From positions 212,494 through 276,493 of the forward strand of contig QAOA01003589.1 in the NCBI GenBank assembly GCA_003255065.1: 64,000 nucleotides of DNA, written 5' to 3'. Numbering within the stretch: position 1 is the first letter of the stretch; each line of letters opens with the position of its first letter. This DNA is from Cercis canadensis. Taxonomy: Eukaryota; Streptophyta; Magnoliopsida; Fabales; Fabaceae. Shown here piece by piece: positions 26,248-39,840 of the stretch. The position numbers and the translations under genes were made by a program. Under the pieces are notes generated by a model. That model was not told the origin of the DNA. It did no database searches and saw nothing but the letters and a program-made list of their open reading frames with translations.

Positions 26248-27711
26248 CAATAAAAATATCCGAATCAGAAACATGGATGAACCGAAACAGGGTGCTGGAC
26301 CAGATATAGTGACTTACCAAGAAACAGTCCCGTCCCAGATACAAGGAAAAACAAGAAAAATATCCGAGTCAGAAACCGGGATAAAACGAAACAGGGTCCC
26401 GGTCCAGATATAGTGACTCACCAGGAAACAGTCCCGTCCCAAATACAGTGATCCACAAGAAAAATATCCGAGTCCGAAACTGGGAGGAACCGAAACAGGA
26501 TCCCGGTCCAGATATAGTGTCTCACCAGGAAACAGTTCCGTCCCATATACTGTAATCCACAAGAAAATATCCGATTCAGAAATAGGGATGAACGGAAACA
26601 AGGTCCCGAACCAAATATAGTGACTCACCTCGAAACTGTCCCGTCCAAGATACTATAATCCACAAGAAAAATATTCGAGTCAGAAACAGGGATGAACCGA
26701 GACAGGGTCCCGGACCAAATATAGTGACTCAACAGGAAACTTTCCTGTCCCAGATAGAGTGATCCACAAAAAAATATCCGAGTAAGAAACAGGAATGAAC
26801 CGAAACAGGGTCCCGTTCCAGATATAGTGACTTACCAGGTAACAATCCCGTCCCAGATACAGGGAAAGAAAAGAAAAATTTCCGAGTCAGAAACAGGGAT
26901 GAACCGAAACAAGGTCCCGGTCCAGGTATAGTGAGTCACCAGGAAACAGTCTCGTCCTTGATACTGTAATCCTCAAGAAAAGTATCCGATTCAGAAACAG
27001 GGATGAACCGAAAAAAGGTCCCGAACCAAATATAGTGACTCACCTGGAAACTGTCCCATCCCAGATACTATAATCCACAAGAAAAATATTCGAGTCAGAA
27101 ACAGGGATTAAACGAAACAGGTTCCTCGAAGAGATATAGTGAGTCAGGAGGAAACTGTTCTTTACCAGATACTGTAATCCCTAAGAAAAATATCAGATTC
27201 AGAAACAGGGATGAACCGAAACAAGGTCTCGAACCAAATATAGTGACTCACCTGGAAACTGTCCCGTCCCAGAAACTATAATCCACACGAAAAATATTCG
27301 AGTCAGAAAGAAAGTTGAACCGAAACAGGGTCCCAGACCAGATATAGTGACTTAACAAGAAACTTTCCCATCCCAGATAGGGTGATTCACAAAAAAAATA
27401 TCTGAGTCAGAAACAGGAATGAACCGAAACAGGGTCACGATCCAGTTATAGTGACTTACCAGGAAACAGTCCCGTCCCAGATAATGGAAAAAACAAGAAC
27501 AATATCCGAGTCAGAAACAGGGTTGAACCGAAATAGGGTCCCGGTTAAGATATAGTGACTCACGAGGAAACAGTCCCGTCCTAGATAAAGGAAAACACAA
27601 GAAAAATATTTGAGTCCGAAATAAAGATGGACCGAAGCAGGGTGCTAGACCAGATATAGTGACTCACCAGGAAACTATCCCGGCCTAGATACTGTAATCC
27701 ACAATTAAAAT
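26248..27711 (+). repeat. ~14-monomer higher-order repeat (1464 bp)
   Basis: The spacing between marker variants is 1464 bp, close to 14 monomers with small length changes. One lies in an A run near 26565. The order follows the 23008 unit: a-type near 26340, e-type near 26760, h-type near 27110, k-type near 27390, l-type near 27485 and m-type near 27590. Confidence 0.65.
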
Positions 27712-27826
27712 ATCTGAATCAGAAACAGGGATGAACCGAAATAGGGTCCCGGACCAGATATAGTGACTCATCAGGAAACAGTCCCGTCCCAGATACAGGA
27801 AAAGAAAAGAAAAATATCCGAGTCAG

Positions 27827-27834
27827 AAACAGGG
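27827..27834 (+). repeat. 16-bp deletion site in a shortened (~88-bp) monomer
   Basis: gtcagaaacaggg joins directly to tctcggtcc. The host monomer follows an f-type start (cagataca, ggaaaagaaaag), unlike the b-type monomers at 10111, 13739, 21084 and 21796. It therefore probably marks a separate event. Confidence 0.8.
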
Positions 27835-28049
27835 TCTCGGTCCAGGTATAGTGAGTCAACAGGAAACAGTCGCGTCCTTGATACTGTAATCCTCAAGAAA
27901 AATATCTGATTCAGAAATAGGGATGAACCGAAACAAGGTCCCGAACAACACATAGTGACTCTCCTGGAAACTGTCCCGTCCAAGATTCTATAATCCACAA
28001 GAAAAATATTCTAGTCAGAAACAGGGATGAACCGAAACAGGTTCCCGGA

Positions 28050-28119
28050 CCAAATATAGTGACTCAACAGGAAGCTTTCCCTTCCTAGATATAGTGACTC
28101 ACCAGGAAACAGTCCCGTC
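28050..28119 (+). repeat. Extra 35-bp subrepeat: ~139-bp monomer
   Basis: Segment S1 occurs twice in a row, at 28050-28084 (ccaaatatagtgactcaaca...) and 28085-28119 (ctagatatagtgactcacca...). The normal S2 (ccagatacagtgatccac) follows at 28120. The monomer thus has four segments, S3-S1-S1-S2, instead of three. The two S1 copies are of different monomer types, so this is a crossover one subrepeat out of register rather than simple slippage. Confidence 0.8.
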
Positions 28120-28999
28120 CCAGATACAGTGATCCACAAGAAAAATATCCGAGTCCGAGACAGGGATGAACCGAAACAGGGTCCCAGTCCAGATATAGTG
28201 ACTCACCAGGAAACAGTTCCGTCCTATACACTGTAATCCACAAGAAAAATATCCGATTCAGAAATAGGGATGAACGGAAACAAGGTCCCGAACCAAATAT
28301 AATGACTCACCTGGAAACTGTCCCATCGAAGATACTATAGTCCACAAGAAAAATATTCGAGTCAGAAACAGGGATGAACCGAAACAAGGTCCCGGACCAA
28401 ATATAGTGACTCAACTGGAAACTTTCCCGTCCCAGATAGAGTGATCCACAAAAAAAAAATATCTGAGTCAGAAACAGGAATGATTCAAAACAGGGTCCCG
28501 GTCCAGATATAGTGACTTACCAGAAAACAGTCCCGTCCTAGATAAAGGGAAAGATAAGAAAAATATCCGAGTCAGAAACAAGGATGAACCGAAATAGGGT
28601 CTCGGTTAAGATATAGTGACTTACGAGGAAACAGTCCCGTCCTAGATAAAGGAAAACATAGGAAAAATATCCGAGTCAGAAACAGGGATTAACCGAAACA
28701 GGGTCCCGAACCAAATATAGTGACTCACCTAGAAACTGTCCCGTCCAACATACTATAATCCACAAGAAAAATATTCGAGTCAGAAACAGGGATGAACCGA
28801 AACAGGGTCCCGGTCCAGATATAGTGACTTACCAGGAAACAGTCCCTTCCTTGATACTGTAATCCTCAAGAAAAATATCTGATTCAGAAACAGGTATGAA
28901 CCGAAAGAAGGTCCCGAACCAAATATAGTGACTCACCTGGAAACTGTCCCATCCCAGATACTATAATCCACAAGAAAAATATTCAAGTCAGAAACAGGG

Positions 29000-29950
29000 A
29001 TTAAACGAAACAGGTTCCTCGAAGAGATATAGTGAGTCAGCAGGAAACTGTCCCGTCCCAGATACTGTAATCCACAAGAAAAATATCAGATTCAGAAACA
29101 GGGATGGACCGAAACAAGGTCCCGAACCAATTATAGTGACTCACCTAAAAACTGTCCCCTCCCAGATACTATAATCCATAAAAAAAATATTCGAGTCAGA
29201 AAGAAGGATGAACCGAAACAGGGTCCCAGACCTGATATAGTAACTCAACAAGAAACTTTCCCGTCCCAGAGAGAGTGATCCACAAAAAAAATATATGAGT
29301 TAGAAACATGAACGAACCGAAACAGGGTCCCTATCCAGATATAGTGACTCACCAGGAAACAGTCCCGTCCCAGATAAAGGGAAAGACAAGAAAAATATCC
29401 TAGTCAGAAACAGGGATGAACCGAAATAGGATCCCGGTTAATATGTAGTGCCTCACGAGGAAACAGTCCCATCCTAGATAAAGGAAAACACAAGAAAAAT
29501 ATCAGAGTCAGAAACAAAGATAAACCGAAGCAGGGTCCTAGACCAGATATAGTGACTCACCAGGAAACTGTCCCGACCTAGATACTGCAATCCACAATTA
29601 AAATATTCGAATCAGAGACATGGATGAACCGAAAAAGGGTGCTGGACCAGATATAGTGATTCACCAAGAAACAGTCCCGTCCTAGATACAGGGAAAGACA
29701 AGAAAAATATCTGAGTCAGAAAACGGGATAAAACGAAACAGGTTCCCGGTCTAGATATAGTGACTCACCAGGAAACAGTCTCGTCCCAGATACAGTGATC
29801 CACAAGAAAAATATCCGAGTCCGAAACAGGGATAAACCGAAACAGGGTCTCGATCCAGATATAGTGACTCACCAGGAAACAGTTCCGTCCCATATACTGT
29901 AATCCACAAGAAAAATATCCGATTCAGAAAAAGGAATGAACCGAAACAAG
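29000..29950 (+). repeat. Higher-order block shared with 43980-44930
   Basis: Rare variants here recur in the same order about 14980 bp downstream. Examples are agagagagtgatcc (near 29269 and 44249), gaaacatgaacgaacc, a ggatcccggttaat stretch, and gacctagatactgcaatcc just before the caattaaaat marker (29595 and 44574). Shared private changes suggest common descent of these ~9-monomer stretches, separate from general family similarity. Confidence 0.7.
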
Positions 29951-32900
29951 GTCCCGAACCAAATATAGGGACTCACCTAGAAACTGTCACGTCCAGGATA
30001 CAATAAGCCACAAGAAAAATATTCGAGTCAGAAATAGGGATGAACCGAAACAGGGTCCCGGACCAGATATAGTGACTTAACAGGAAACTGTCCCGTCCCA
30101 AATAGAGCGATCCAATAAAAAAAATATCCGAGTCAGAAATTGGAATGAACCGAAATTGGGTCCCGGTCCAGATATAGTGACTTACCAGGAAATAGTCCCG
30201 TCCTAGATACAGGGAAAGAAAAGAAAAATATCCATGTCAGAAACACGGATGAACAAAAATAAGGTCCCGGTCCAAATATAGTGACTTACCAAAAAACAGT
30301 CCCGTCCTTGATACTGTAATCCACAAGAAAAATATCCGATTCAGAAACAGGGATGAACAGAAAGAAGGTCCCGAACCAAATATAGTGATTCAACTAGAAA
30401 CTGTCCCATCCCAGATACTATAATCCACAAGAAAAATATTCGAGTCAGAAAAGGGGATGAACCGAAACAGGTTCCTCGAAGAGATATAGTGAGTCAGAAG
30501 GAAACTGTCCTGTCCCAGATACTGTAATCCACAAGAAAAATATCCGATTCAGAAACAGGGATGAACCGAAACAAGGTCCCGAACCAAATATAGTGACTCA
30601 CCTGGAAACTGTCCCGTCCAAGATACTATAATCCACAAGAAAAATATTCGAGTCAGAAACAGGGATGAACCGAACAGGGTCCCGGACCAAATATAGTGAC
30701 TTAACAAGAAACTTTCCCGTCCCAGATAGAGTGATCCACAAAAAAAAATATCCTAGTCAGAAATAGGAATGAACCGAATCAGGGTCCCGGTCCAGATATA
30801 GTGACTTACCAGGAAACAGTCCCCTCCTAGATACAGGGAAAGACAAGAAAAATATCCGAGTCAGAAACATGGATGATCCGAAATAGGGTCCCGGTCCAGA
30901 TATAGTGACTCACCAGGAAACTGTCCTGGCCTAGATACTGTAATCCACAATTAAAATATCCGAATCAGAAACAGGGATGAACCGAAACAGGGTCCCGGAC
31001 CAAATATATTGACTCACCAGGAAACAGTCCCGTCCCAGATATAGTGATCCACAAGAAAACTATCCGAGTCAGAAACAGGGATGAACCAAAACAGGGTCCT
31101 GGTCCAGATATAGTGACTCACCAGGAAATAGTTCCGTCCCATATACAGTAATCCACAAGAAAAAAATCCGATTCCGAAGTAGGGATGAATCGAAACAAGG
31201 TCCCGAACCAAATATAGTGACTCACCTGGAAACTGTCTCGTCCCATATACTATAATCCACTAGAAAATTATTCGAGTCAGAAACAGGGACGAACCGAAAT
31301 AGGGTCTCGGACCAGATATAGTGACTCAACAGGAAACTTTCCCGTCCCAGATAGAGTGATCCACAAAAAAAAAATATCCGAGTCAAAAATACGAATGAAC
31401 CGAAATAGGGTCCCGGTACAGATATAGTGGCATACCAGGAAACAGTCCCCTCCTAGATACAGGGAAAGACAAGAAAAATATCCAAGTCAGAAACATAGAT
31501 GATCTTAAACAGGGTCCAGTCCAGATATAGTGAATCAGCAGGAAACAGTCCCCACCTAGATACTATAATCCACAAGAAAAATATCCGATTCAGAAACAGG
31601 GATGAACCGAAACAAGGTCCCGAACCAAATATAATGACTCACCTGGAAATTGTCCCTTCCCAGATACTATAATCCACAAGAAAAATATTCGAGTCAGAAA
31701 CAGGGATGAACCGAAATAGGGTCCCAAACCAGATATAGTGACTCAACGGGAAACTTTCCAGTCCCAGATAGAGTGATCCAAAAAAAAAAATATCCGAGTC
31801 AGAAATAGGAATGAACCGAAACAGGGTCCCGGACCAGATATAGTGACTTACTAGGAATCAGTCCCATTCCCAGATAGAAAGATGCACAAGAAAAATATCT
31901 GAGTCAGAAACAGGGATGAGTAGAAACAAGGTCCCGGTCCTGATCTAGTGACTCACCAAGAAACAGTCTTGTCCCAGGTACAGGGAAAGACAAGAAAAAT
32001 ATCGAAGTCAGAAACAGGGATGACCGAAATAGGGTCCCGGTTAAGATATAGTGACTCACGAGGAAACAATCCCATCCTAGATAAAGGAAAACACAAGAAA
32101 AATATCCCAGTCAGAAACAAGGATGAACCGAAACAGGGTCCTAGACCAAATATAGTGACTCACCAGGAAACTGTCCCGGCCTAGATACTGTAATCCATAA
32201 TTAAGATATCCGAATCAGAAATAGGGATGAACCGAAATAGGTTGCTGGACCAGATATAGTGACTTACCTGGAAACTGTACCATCCCTGATACTTTAATCC
32301 ACAAGAAAAAATATAAGTCGGAAACAGGGATGAACCGAAACAGGGTCCTGGACCATATATAGTGACTCACCAGGATTCAGTCCCGTCCCAGATAGAGAGA
32401 TCCACAAGAAAAATATCCGAGTCAGAAACAGGGATGAACCGAAATAGGGTCGCGGTCCAGATATAGTGACTCACCAGGAAACTGTCCCGTTCTAGATACT
32501 GTAATCCACAAGAAAAATATCTGAGTCAGAAACAGAGATGAACTGAAACTGGGTCCTGGACCAGATATAATGACTCACCAGGAATTAGTCCCGTCCCAGA
32601 TAGAGAGATCCATAAGAGAATTATCTGAGTCAGAAACAAGGATGAATAGAAACCAAGTCCCGAACCAGATATAGTGACTTACCAGAAAGTAGTCCCGTCC
32701 CATATACAGGGAAAGACAAGAAAAATATCCGAGTCAGAAACAGGGATGAACCGAAACAGGGTCTCGGACCAAAAATAGTGACTCACCAGGAAACTGTCTC
32801 GTCCCAGATTGAGTGAAAGATAAGAAAAATATCCAAGTCAGAAACAGGGATGAACCGAAACAGGGTCCCGGTCCAAATATATTGACCAACCAGAAAATTG

Positions 32901-35900
32901 TCCCGTCCCAGATACAATGATCTATAAGAAAAATATTTGAGTCATAAACAGGGATGAACCGAAACAGGATCTCGGTCCAAATATAAAGACTCAGTAGGAA
33001 ACAGTCCCGTCCCAGATATAGTGATCCAGAAGAAAAATATCCGAGTCAAATATAAGGATCAACCGAAAAAGAGTCCCATTCCATATATAGTTACTCACCA
33101 GGAAACAGTCCCGTCCTAGATACAGGAAAACACAAGAAAAATATCCGTGTCAGATATAGGGATGAACCGAAATAGGGTCTTGGTCCAAATATAGTGACTC
33201 ACCAGGAAACAGTCCCGTCCTTAATATAGGCAACCACAAGAAAAATATCCCAGTCAGACACGTGGATGAACCGAAACAGGGTCATGGGCCAGACATAGTG
33301 ACTCACCAGGAAATAGTCCCATCCTAGATACAGTGAACCACAAGAAAAATATCTAAACCAGATAAATGGATTAACAGAAACAGGGTCATGGGCCAGACAT
33401 AATGACTCACCAGGAAACAGTCCCGTTCCAAATACAGTGAATCATAAGATAAATATCCGAGTCAGATACATGCATGACCCGAAACAGGGTTACGGGCTAG
33501 ACATAATGACTCACCAGGAAATAGTCCTGTCCCAGATACAGTGAACCATAAGAAAAATATCCGAGTCAGATACATGGATGAACCAAAACAGGGTCACGGG
33601 CCAGACATAGTGACTCACCAGTAAACAGTCCCGTCCCAGATACAGTGAACCACAAGAAAAATATCGGAGGCAGATATATGGATAAACCGAAACCGGGTCA
33701 TGGGCCAAACATATTGACTCACCAGGAAACAGTCCCGTCCCAGATATAGTGATCAACAAGAAAAATATCTGTGTCAGAAATAGGTATGAACCGAAACAGG
33801 GTCTCAGTCCAGATATAGTGACTCACCAGGAAATAATATCGTCCTTTATACAGGGAAACACAAGAAAAATATCCGAGTCAGAAACATGGATGAACCGAAA
33901 CAGGGTGCCGGTCCAGATATAGTCACCAACCAGAAAATTGTTCAGTCCCAGATACAGTGATCGACAAGAAAAATATTTAAGTCAAAAACAGGGATGAACC
34001 AAAACAGTATCCCGATCTAGATATAGTGACTCACTAGGAAATAGTCTCATCCCAGATATAGTGGTCTAGAAGAAAAATATCCGAGTCAGAAACAAGGATC
34101 AACCGAAAAATGGTCCCGGTCCATATATAGTGACTCACAAGTAAACAGTCCCGTCCTAGATACAAGAAAACAAAAGAATAATATCCGAGTCAGATACAGA
34201 GATGAACCGAAACAGGGTTCTGGTCCAGATATAGTGACTCACCAGGAAACAGTCCCTTCCTTGATATAAGGAACCATAAGAAAAATATTCGAGTTAAATT
34301 CAAGGATGAATCGAAACAGTTTCCATGGCCAGATATAGTGACTCACCAGGAAACTGTCCCGTCCTAGATATAGGGAACCACAAGAAAAATATTCGAGTTA
34401 GATACAGGGTTGAACCGAAATAGGGTCTCAGTCCAGATATAGTGACTCAACAGGAAATAATATTGTCCTTGATACAGGGAAAGACAAGAAAAATATGCGA
34501 GTCAGAAACAGGGATGAACCGAAACAGGGTCTCGATCCAGATATAGTGACCAACCAAGAAATTGTCCCGTCCCAGATACAATGATCGACAAGAAAAATAT
34601 TTAAGTCATAAACAGGGATGAACCGAAACAGGATCCTGGTCCAGATATAGTGACTCACTAGGAAACAATCTCGTCCCAGATATAGTGATGTAGAAGAAAA
34701 ATATCCGAGTCAGAAACAAGGATCAATCAAAAAAGGTCCCGGTCCATATATAGTGACTCACTAGGAAACAGTCCCGTCTCAGATACAGTGAACCAAGAGA
34801 AAAATATCTGAGCCAGATACATGGATGAAACGAAACAGGGTCATGGGCCAGACATAATGACTAACCAAGAAACAGTCCCGTCCCAGATACAGTGAACCAA
34901 AAGAAAAATATTCGAGGCAGATTTATGGATAAACCGAAACAGGGTCATAGGCCAGACATAGTGACTCACCAGGAAATAGTCCCGTCTGATATACAGTGAT
35001 CAACAAGAAAAATATCCGTGTCAGAAAAAGGGATAAACCGAAACAAGGTCTTGGTCCAGATATAGTGACTCACCAGGAAACTGTCCCTTCCCAGATATAG
35101 TGATCCACAAGAAAAATATCCTAGTTAGAAAACAGGTATGAACCAAAACAGGGTCCCGGTCCAAATATTTTGACTCACCAGGAAACAGTCCTATCCCAGA
35201 TACAGTGATCCAGAAGAAAAATATTCTAGTCAGAAACACGGAAGAACAGAAACAGGGTCCCAGTCAAGATGTAGTGACTCACCAAGAAATAATCCCGTCC
35301 CAGATACAGGGAAAAATAAGAAAAATATTCGAGTCAGAAACAGGGATGAACCGAAATAGGGTCTCAGGCCAGATATAGTGACTCAACAGGAAACAGTCCT
35401 GTCCCAAATACAGTGAACCACAAGAAGAATATCCAACTTAAATAAAGGGAAGAACCGAAACATGGTGCTAGGCCAGATATAGTGACTTATAAGGAAATTG
35501 TCTCGTCCTAGATACAGTGAACTACAAGAAAAATATCTGAGTCAGATACAGGGATGAACCGAAACAGGGTCCCAGGCTAAATATAGTGACTCACCAGGAA
35601 ACAGTCTCGTCCCAGATACAGTGAATCATAATAAAAATATTCGACTCAGATACAGGGACGAACTGAAACAGGGTCCCGGAACATATATAGTGACTCGCCA
35701 GGAAATAGTCTCGTCCCAGATATAGTGAATCATAAGAAAAATATCCGAGTCAGATACAGGGATGAATCGAAACAATGTCTCGGGCCAGATATAGTGACTC
35801 AACAAGAAACCGTCCCGTCCCTGATTCTGTGAATCATAAGAAAAATATCCGAGTCAGATATAGGGATGAACCAAAACAGGTTCCTAAGCCAAATATAGTG

Positions 35901-38406
35901 TCACACTAGGAAAGAATCTTGTCCCAAATACAGTGAAATACAAGAAAAATATTAGTCTTAAATGCATGGATGAACCGAAACAGGGTCCCGAGCTAGATAT
36001 AATGACTCACCAGGAAACTATCCCGTGCCAGATACAGTGAGCCCCAAGAAAAATATTCCCTGTCAAATAAATGGATAAATCGAAATAGCTTCCCAGCCTA
36101 TATATAGTAACTCACCAAGAAATAGTCCCGTCCCAGATATAGTGAACCATAAGAAAAAGATCAAACTTAGATACAGAGATGAACCAAAACAGGGTCCCTG
36201 GCAAGATATAGTGACTCAACAGGAAACTGTCCCGTCCCAGATATCGTGATACAGAAGAAAAATATTTGAGTTCAATACAATGATGAACCGAAATTGGATC
36301 CCGGGCCAGATATAGTGACTCCCCAGGAAATAGTCCCGTGGTAGATAAAGTGAACAACAAGAAAAATATTCGATTAAGATACAGGGATGAACCGAAACAG
36401 GATCCTAGGCCAAATATAATGACTCCCCAGAAAATTGTCCTTTCCAAGATACTGTGAACCACAAGAAAAATATCCGAGTCAGATATAGGGATAAACCGAA
36501 ACAGGGTCCCGAGCCATATATAGTGACTCAACAGGAAACAGTCCTGTCCATATATAGTAAACGTAAGAAAAATATCCAACTCAAATGTAGGGATAAACCT
36601 AAACAGGTTCCTGGGCTAGATATAGTGACTCAATAGGAAACTGTCTCGGCCCTGATAATGTGATCCAGAAGAAAAATATCCAAGTCAAATACAGTGATGA
36701 ATCGAAACAGGATCCCGAGCCAGATATAGTGACTCACCAGGAAACATTCTCGTCCTAGATATATTGAACCGTAAGAAAAATATTTGACTCAGATATAGGG
36801 ATGAACATAAACAAGTTCCCAGGCTAGATATAGTAACTCACCAGGAAATTGTCCCGTCCCAGATACTGTGATTTAGAAGAAAAATATCCAAGTCAAATAC
36901 AGTGATGAACCAAAACTGGATCCCGGGCCAAATATAGTGACTCACCAGGAAACAGTCCCGTGCTAGATAAAGTGAACCACAAGAAAAATATCCAAGTTAG
37001 ATACGGGGATGAACAAAAATAGGATCCTATGCCAGATAAAGTGACTCCCTAGAAAACTGTCCCTTCCCAGATATAGTGAACCCCAAGAAAAATATCTGAG
37101 ACACATACAGGGAAAAATCGAAACAAGGTCCCAGGCCAGAGATAGTGACTCACCAGGAAACAGTCTCATCCCAGATATAGTGAACCGTAAGAAAAATATC
37201 TGACTCAGATATAGGGATGAACCTAAACAAGTTCCCGGGCTAGATATAGTGACTCAATAGGAAATAGTCCCGTCCCTGATATTGTGATCCAGAAGAAAAA
37301 TATCCGAGTCAAATACAGTGATAAACCGAAACAGGATCCCGGGCCTGATATAGTGACTCACCAGGAAACAGTCACGTGCTAAATAGAGTGAACCACAAGA
37401 AAAATATCCGAGTTGGATACATGGATGAACTAAAACAACATCCTAGGCCAGATATAGTGACTCACCAGGAAACTGTCTCGTCTCAGATACAGTGAACCAT
37501 AAGAAAAATATTCAAGTCAGATACAAGGATGAACCAAAACAAAGTCCCGGGCCAGATATAGTGACTCACCAAGAAACTGTCCCGTCCCATATACAATGAA
37601 CCACAAGATAAATATCTGAGTCAGATACAAAGATGAACCGAAACAAGGTGCCGAGCCAGATATAGTGACTCACAATAAAAGAGTCTCGTCTCTGATACAG
37701 TGAACCATAAGAAAATTATCTGACTCAGCTACAGGGATGAACCGAAAAAAGGTCCCGAGGTAGATATAGTGACTAACTTGGAAACAGTCCTGTCCTAAAT
37801 ACATTGAACTACAAGAAAAATATCTGACTTAAATACAGGTGTGAAATGAAATAGGGGCCTAGGCTAGATATAGTGACTCATCAGGAAACAGTCCCGTTCC
37901 AAAAACTGTGATTCAGAAGAAAAATATTCGAGTTAAATACAGTGATGAACCGAAACTGGATCCCGGGCCAGATATAGTGACTCTCCAGGAAACTGTCCCC
38001 TGCTAGATAAAGTGAACCAGAAGAAAAATATCTGAGTTAGATAAAGGGATGAACCGAAACAAGATCCTAGGCCAGATATAGTGACTCCCCAGAAAATTGT
38101 CCCTTCCCAGATACAGTGAACCCAAAGAAAACATCCTAGTCAAATACAAGGATAAATTGAAATAGGGTCCCAAGCCAGATATAATGACTCACCAGAAAAC
38201 AGTCCCATCCCAGATACTTTGATCTAGAAGAAAAATATCCGAGTTAAATACTATGATGAACCGAAACAGGATCCCGGGCCAGATATAGTGACTCACCAGG
38301 AAACATTCCCGTGCTAGATTGAGTGAACCACAAGAAAAATATTCGAGTTGCATACAGGGATGAACCGAAACAGGATCCTAGGCCAAATAGAGTGACTCAC
38401 CAGGAA

Positions 38407-38815
38407 ACTTACCCGTCTCAGATACAGTGAACCACAAGAAAAATATTCGAGTCAGATACAAAGATGAACCGAAACATAGTCCTAGGCCAGATATAGTGAC
38501 CTAAGAGAAAACTGTCCCGTCCCAGATACAGTGAACCACAAAAAAAAATATTTGAGTCAGATACAAGGATGAATCGAAACATAGTCCTAGGCCAGATATA
38601 GTGACTCAACAGTAAACTTACCCGTCTCAGATACAGTGAACCACAAGAAAAATATTCGAGTCAAATAGAAGGTTGAACCGAAACATAGTCCCAGGCCAGA
38701 TATAGTAACTCAAGAGAAAACTGTCCCGTCCCAGATACAGTGAACCACAAGAAATATCTAAGTCAGATATAGGGATGAACTGAAACACGGTCTCGGGCCA
38801 GATATAGTGACTCAC
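38407..38815 (+). repeat. Local two-monomer amplification in family B
   Basis: The motif acttacccgtctcagatac occurs at 38407 and again about 209 bp later at 38616. The gaaacatagtcc variant appears in three successive monomers between them and after. The same arrangement occurs in copy 2 of the block (52307-52715), so the amplification is older than the duplication. Confidence 0.7.
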
Positions 38816-39840
38816 AAGGAAAGAGTCTCGTCCCAGTTATAATGAATCATAAGAAAAATATCCGAGTTAGATATAGGGATGAACCGAAATAGGGTCTCGA
38901 GCTAGATATAGTGACTCTCCAAGAAACTATTCCGTCCTAAATAAAATGAAGCACAAGAAAAATATTTGACTCAAATACAGTGATGAACCGAAACAGGGTC
39001 CCGGGCGAGATATAGTGACTCACCAGTAAACAATCCCGTCCCACATACAGTGAAACACAAGAAAAATATTAGTCTTAAATACAGGGATGAACCGAAACAG
39101 GGTCCTGGGCCAGATATAGTGACTCACCAAGAAACTATCCTTTCCCATATACAGAGTGAACTACAAGAAAAATATTTAAGTCAGATATAGGGATGAACCG
39201 AAACAAGGTCCCAGGCTAGATATAGTGACTCACTAGGAAACAGTCTCGTCCCAGATACAGTGAATCATAAGAAAAATATCCGAGTCAGATACAGGGGTGA
39301 ACCGAAACAGGTTCCCGGGCCAGATATAGTGACTCACCAGGAAATAGTCTCGTCCCAAATATACGGAATTATAAGAAAAATATCCGTGTCAGATACAGGG
39401 AAGAATCGAAACAGTTTCCTAGGCTAGATATAGTGACTCACCAGGAAAAAATCTCATCCTAGATTTTGTGAATCATAAGAAAAATATCCGAATCAGATAC
39501 AGGGATGAATCGAAATAGGGTCCCAGGCCAGATAAAGTGACTCACCAGGTAGCTGTCCTATCCCTGATATAGCGAACCACAAGAAAAATATCCAAGTGAG
39601 ATAAACGGACGCACAGAAACAGGTCCCGTGCTAGATAGATTGACTTACTAGGAAACAGTCCCGTCGTAGATATAGTGAATCACAAGAAAATTTTCTGAGT
39701 CAGATATATAGACGAACTGAAACAAGGTTTCGGGCCAGACATAGCGACTCAATAGGAAACAATCCCGTGAAAGATATAGTGAACCATAAGAAAAATATAT
39801 GGCTCATATACGGGTATGAACCGAAACAGGGTCCCGGGCC

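Larger units (their letters stand above)
20092..31975 (+). repeat. Satellite array, family A, middle segment with 14-monomer order
   Basis: The same ~104-bp monomer resumes exactly where the LTR interrupted it. The diagnostic caattaaaat or caataaaaat variant starts at 20855, 23008, 24480, 26248, 27712, 29595, 30948 and 32198. Across the LTR, 18595 to 20855 is 828 bp of satellite, so the element landed inside an 8-monomer unit. Later spacings are 21 monomers (less two 16-bp deletions), 14 (plus 16 bp), 17, about 14, about 18, 13 and 12. The basic order can be read as fourteen types, here labelled n-a-b-c-d-e-f-g-h-i-j-k-l-m. Each is recognised by the bases just before the A-rich run and just after it. 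No gene is visible. Confidence 0.95.

Noticed and set aside
36112-36579. A 155-codon minus-strand open frame, the longest in the window
   Set aside because: It runs through about 4.5 satellite monomers and its translation repeats the same residues in three shifted readings (for example SHYIW and GSSLYL). The second duplicated copy has only a shorter frame at this place (50177-50485). It is a product of the stop-poor strand.
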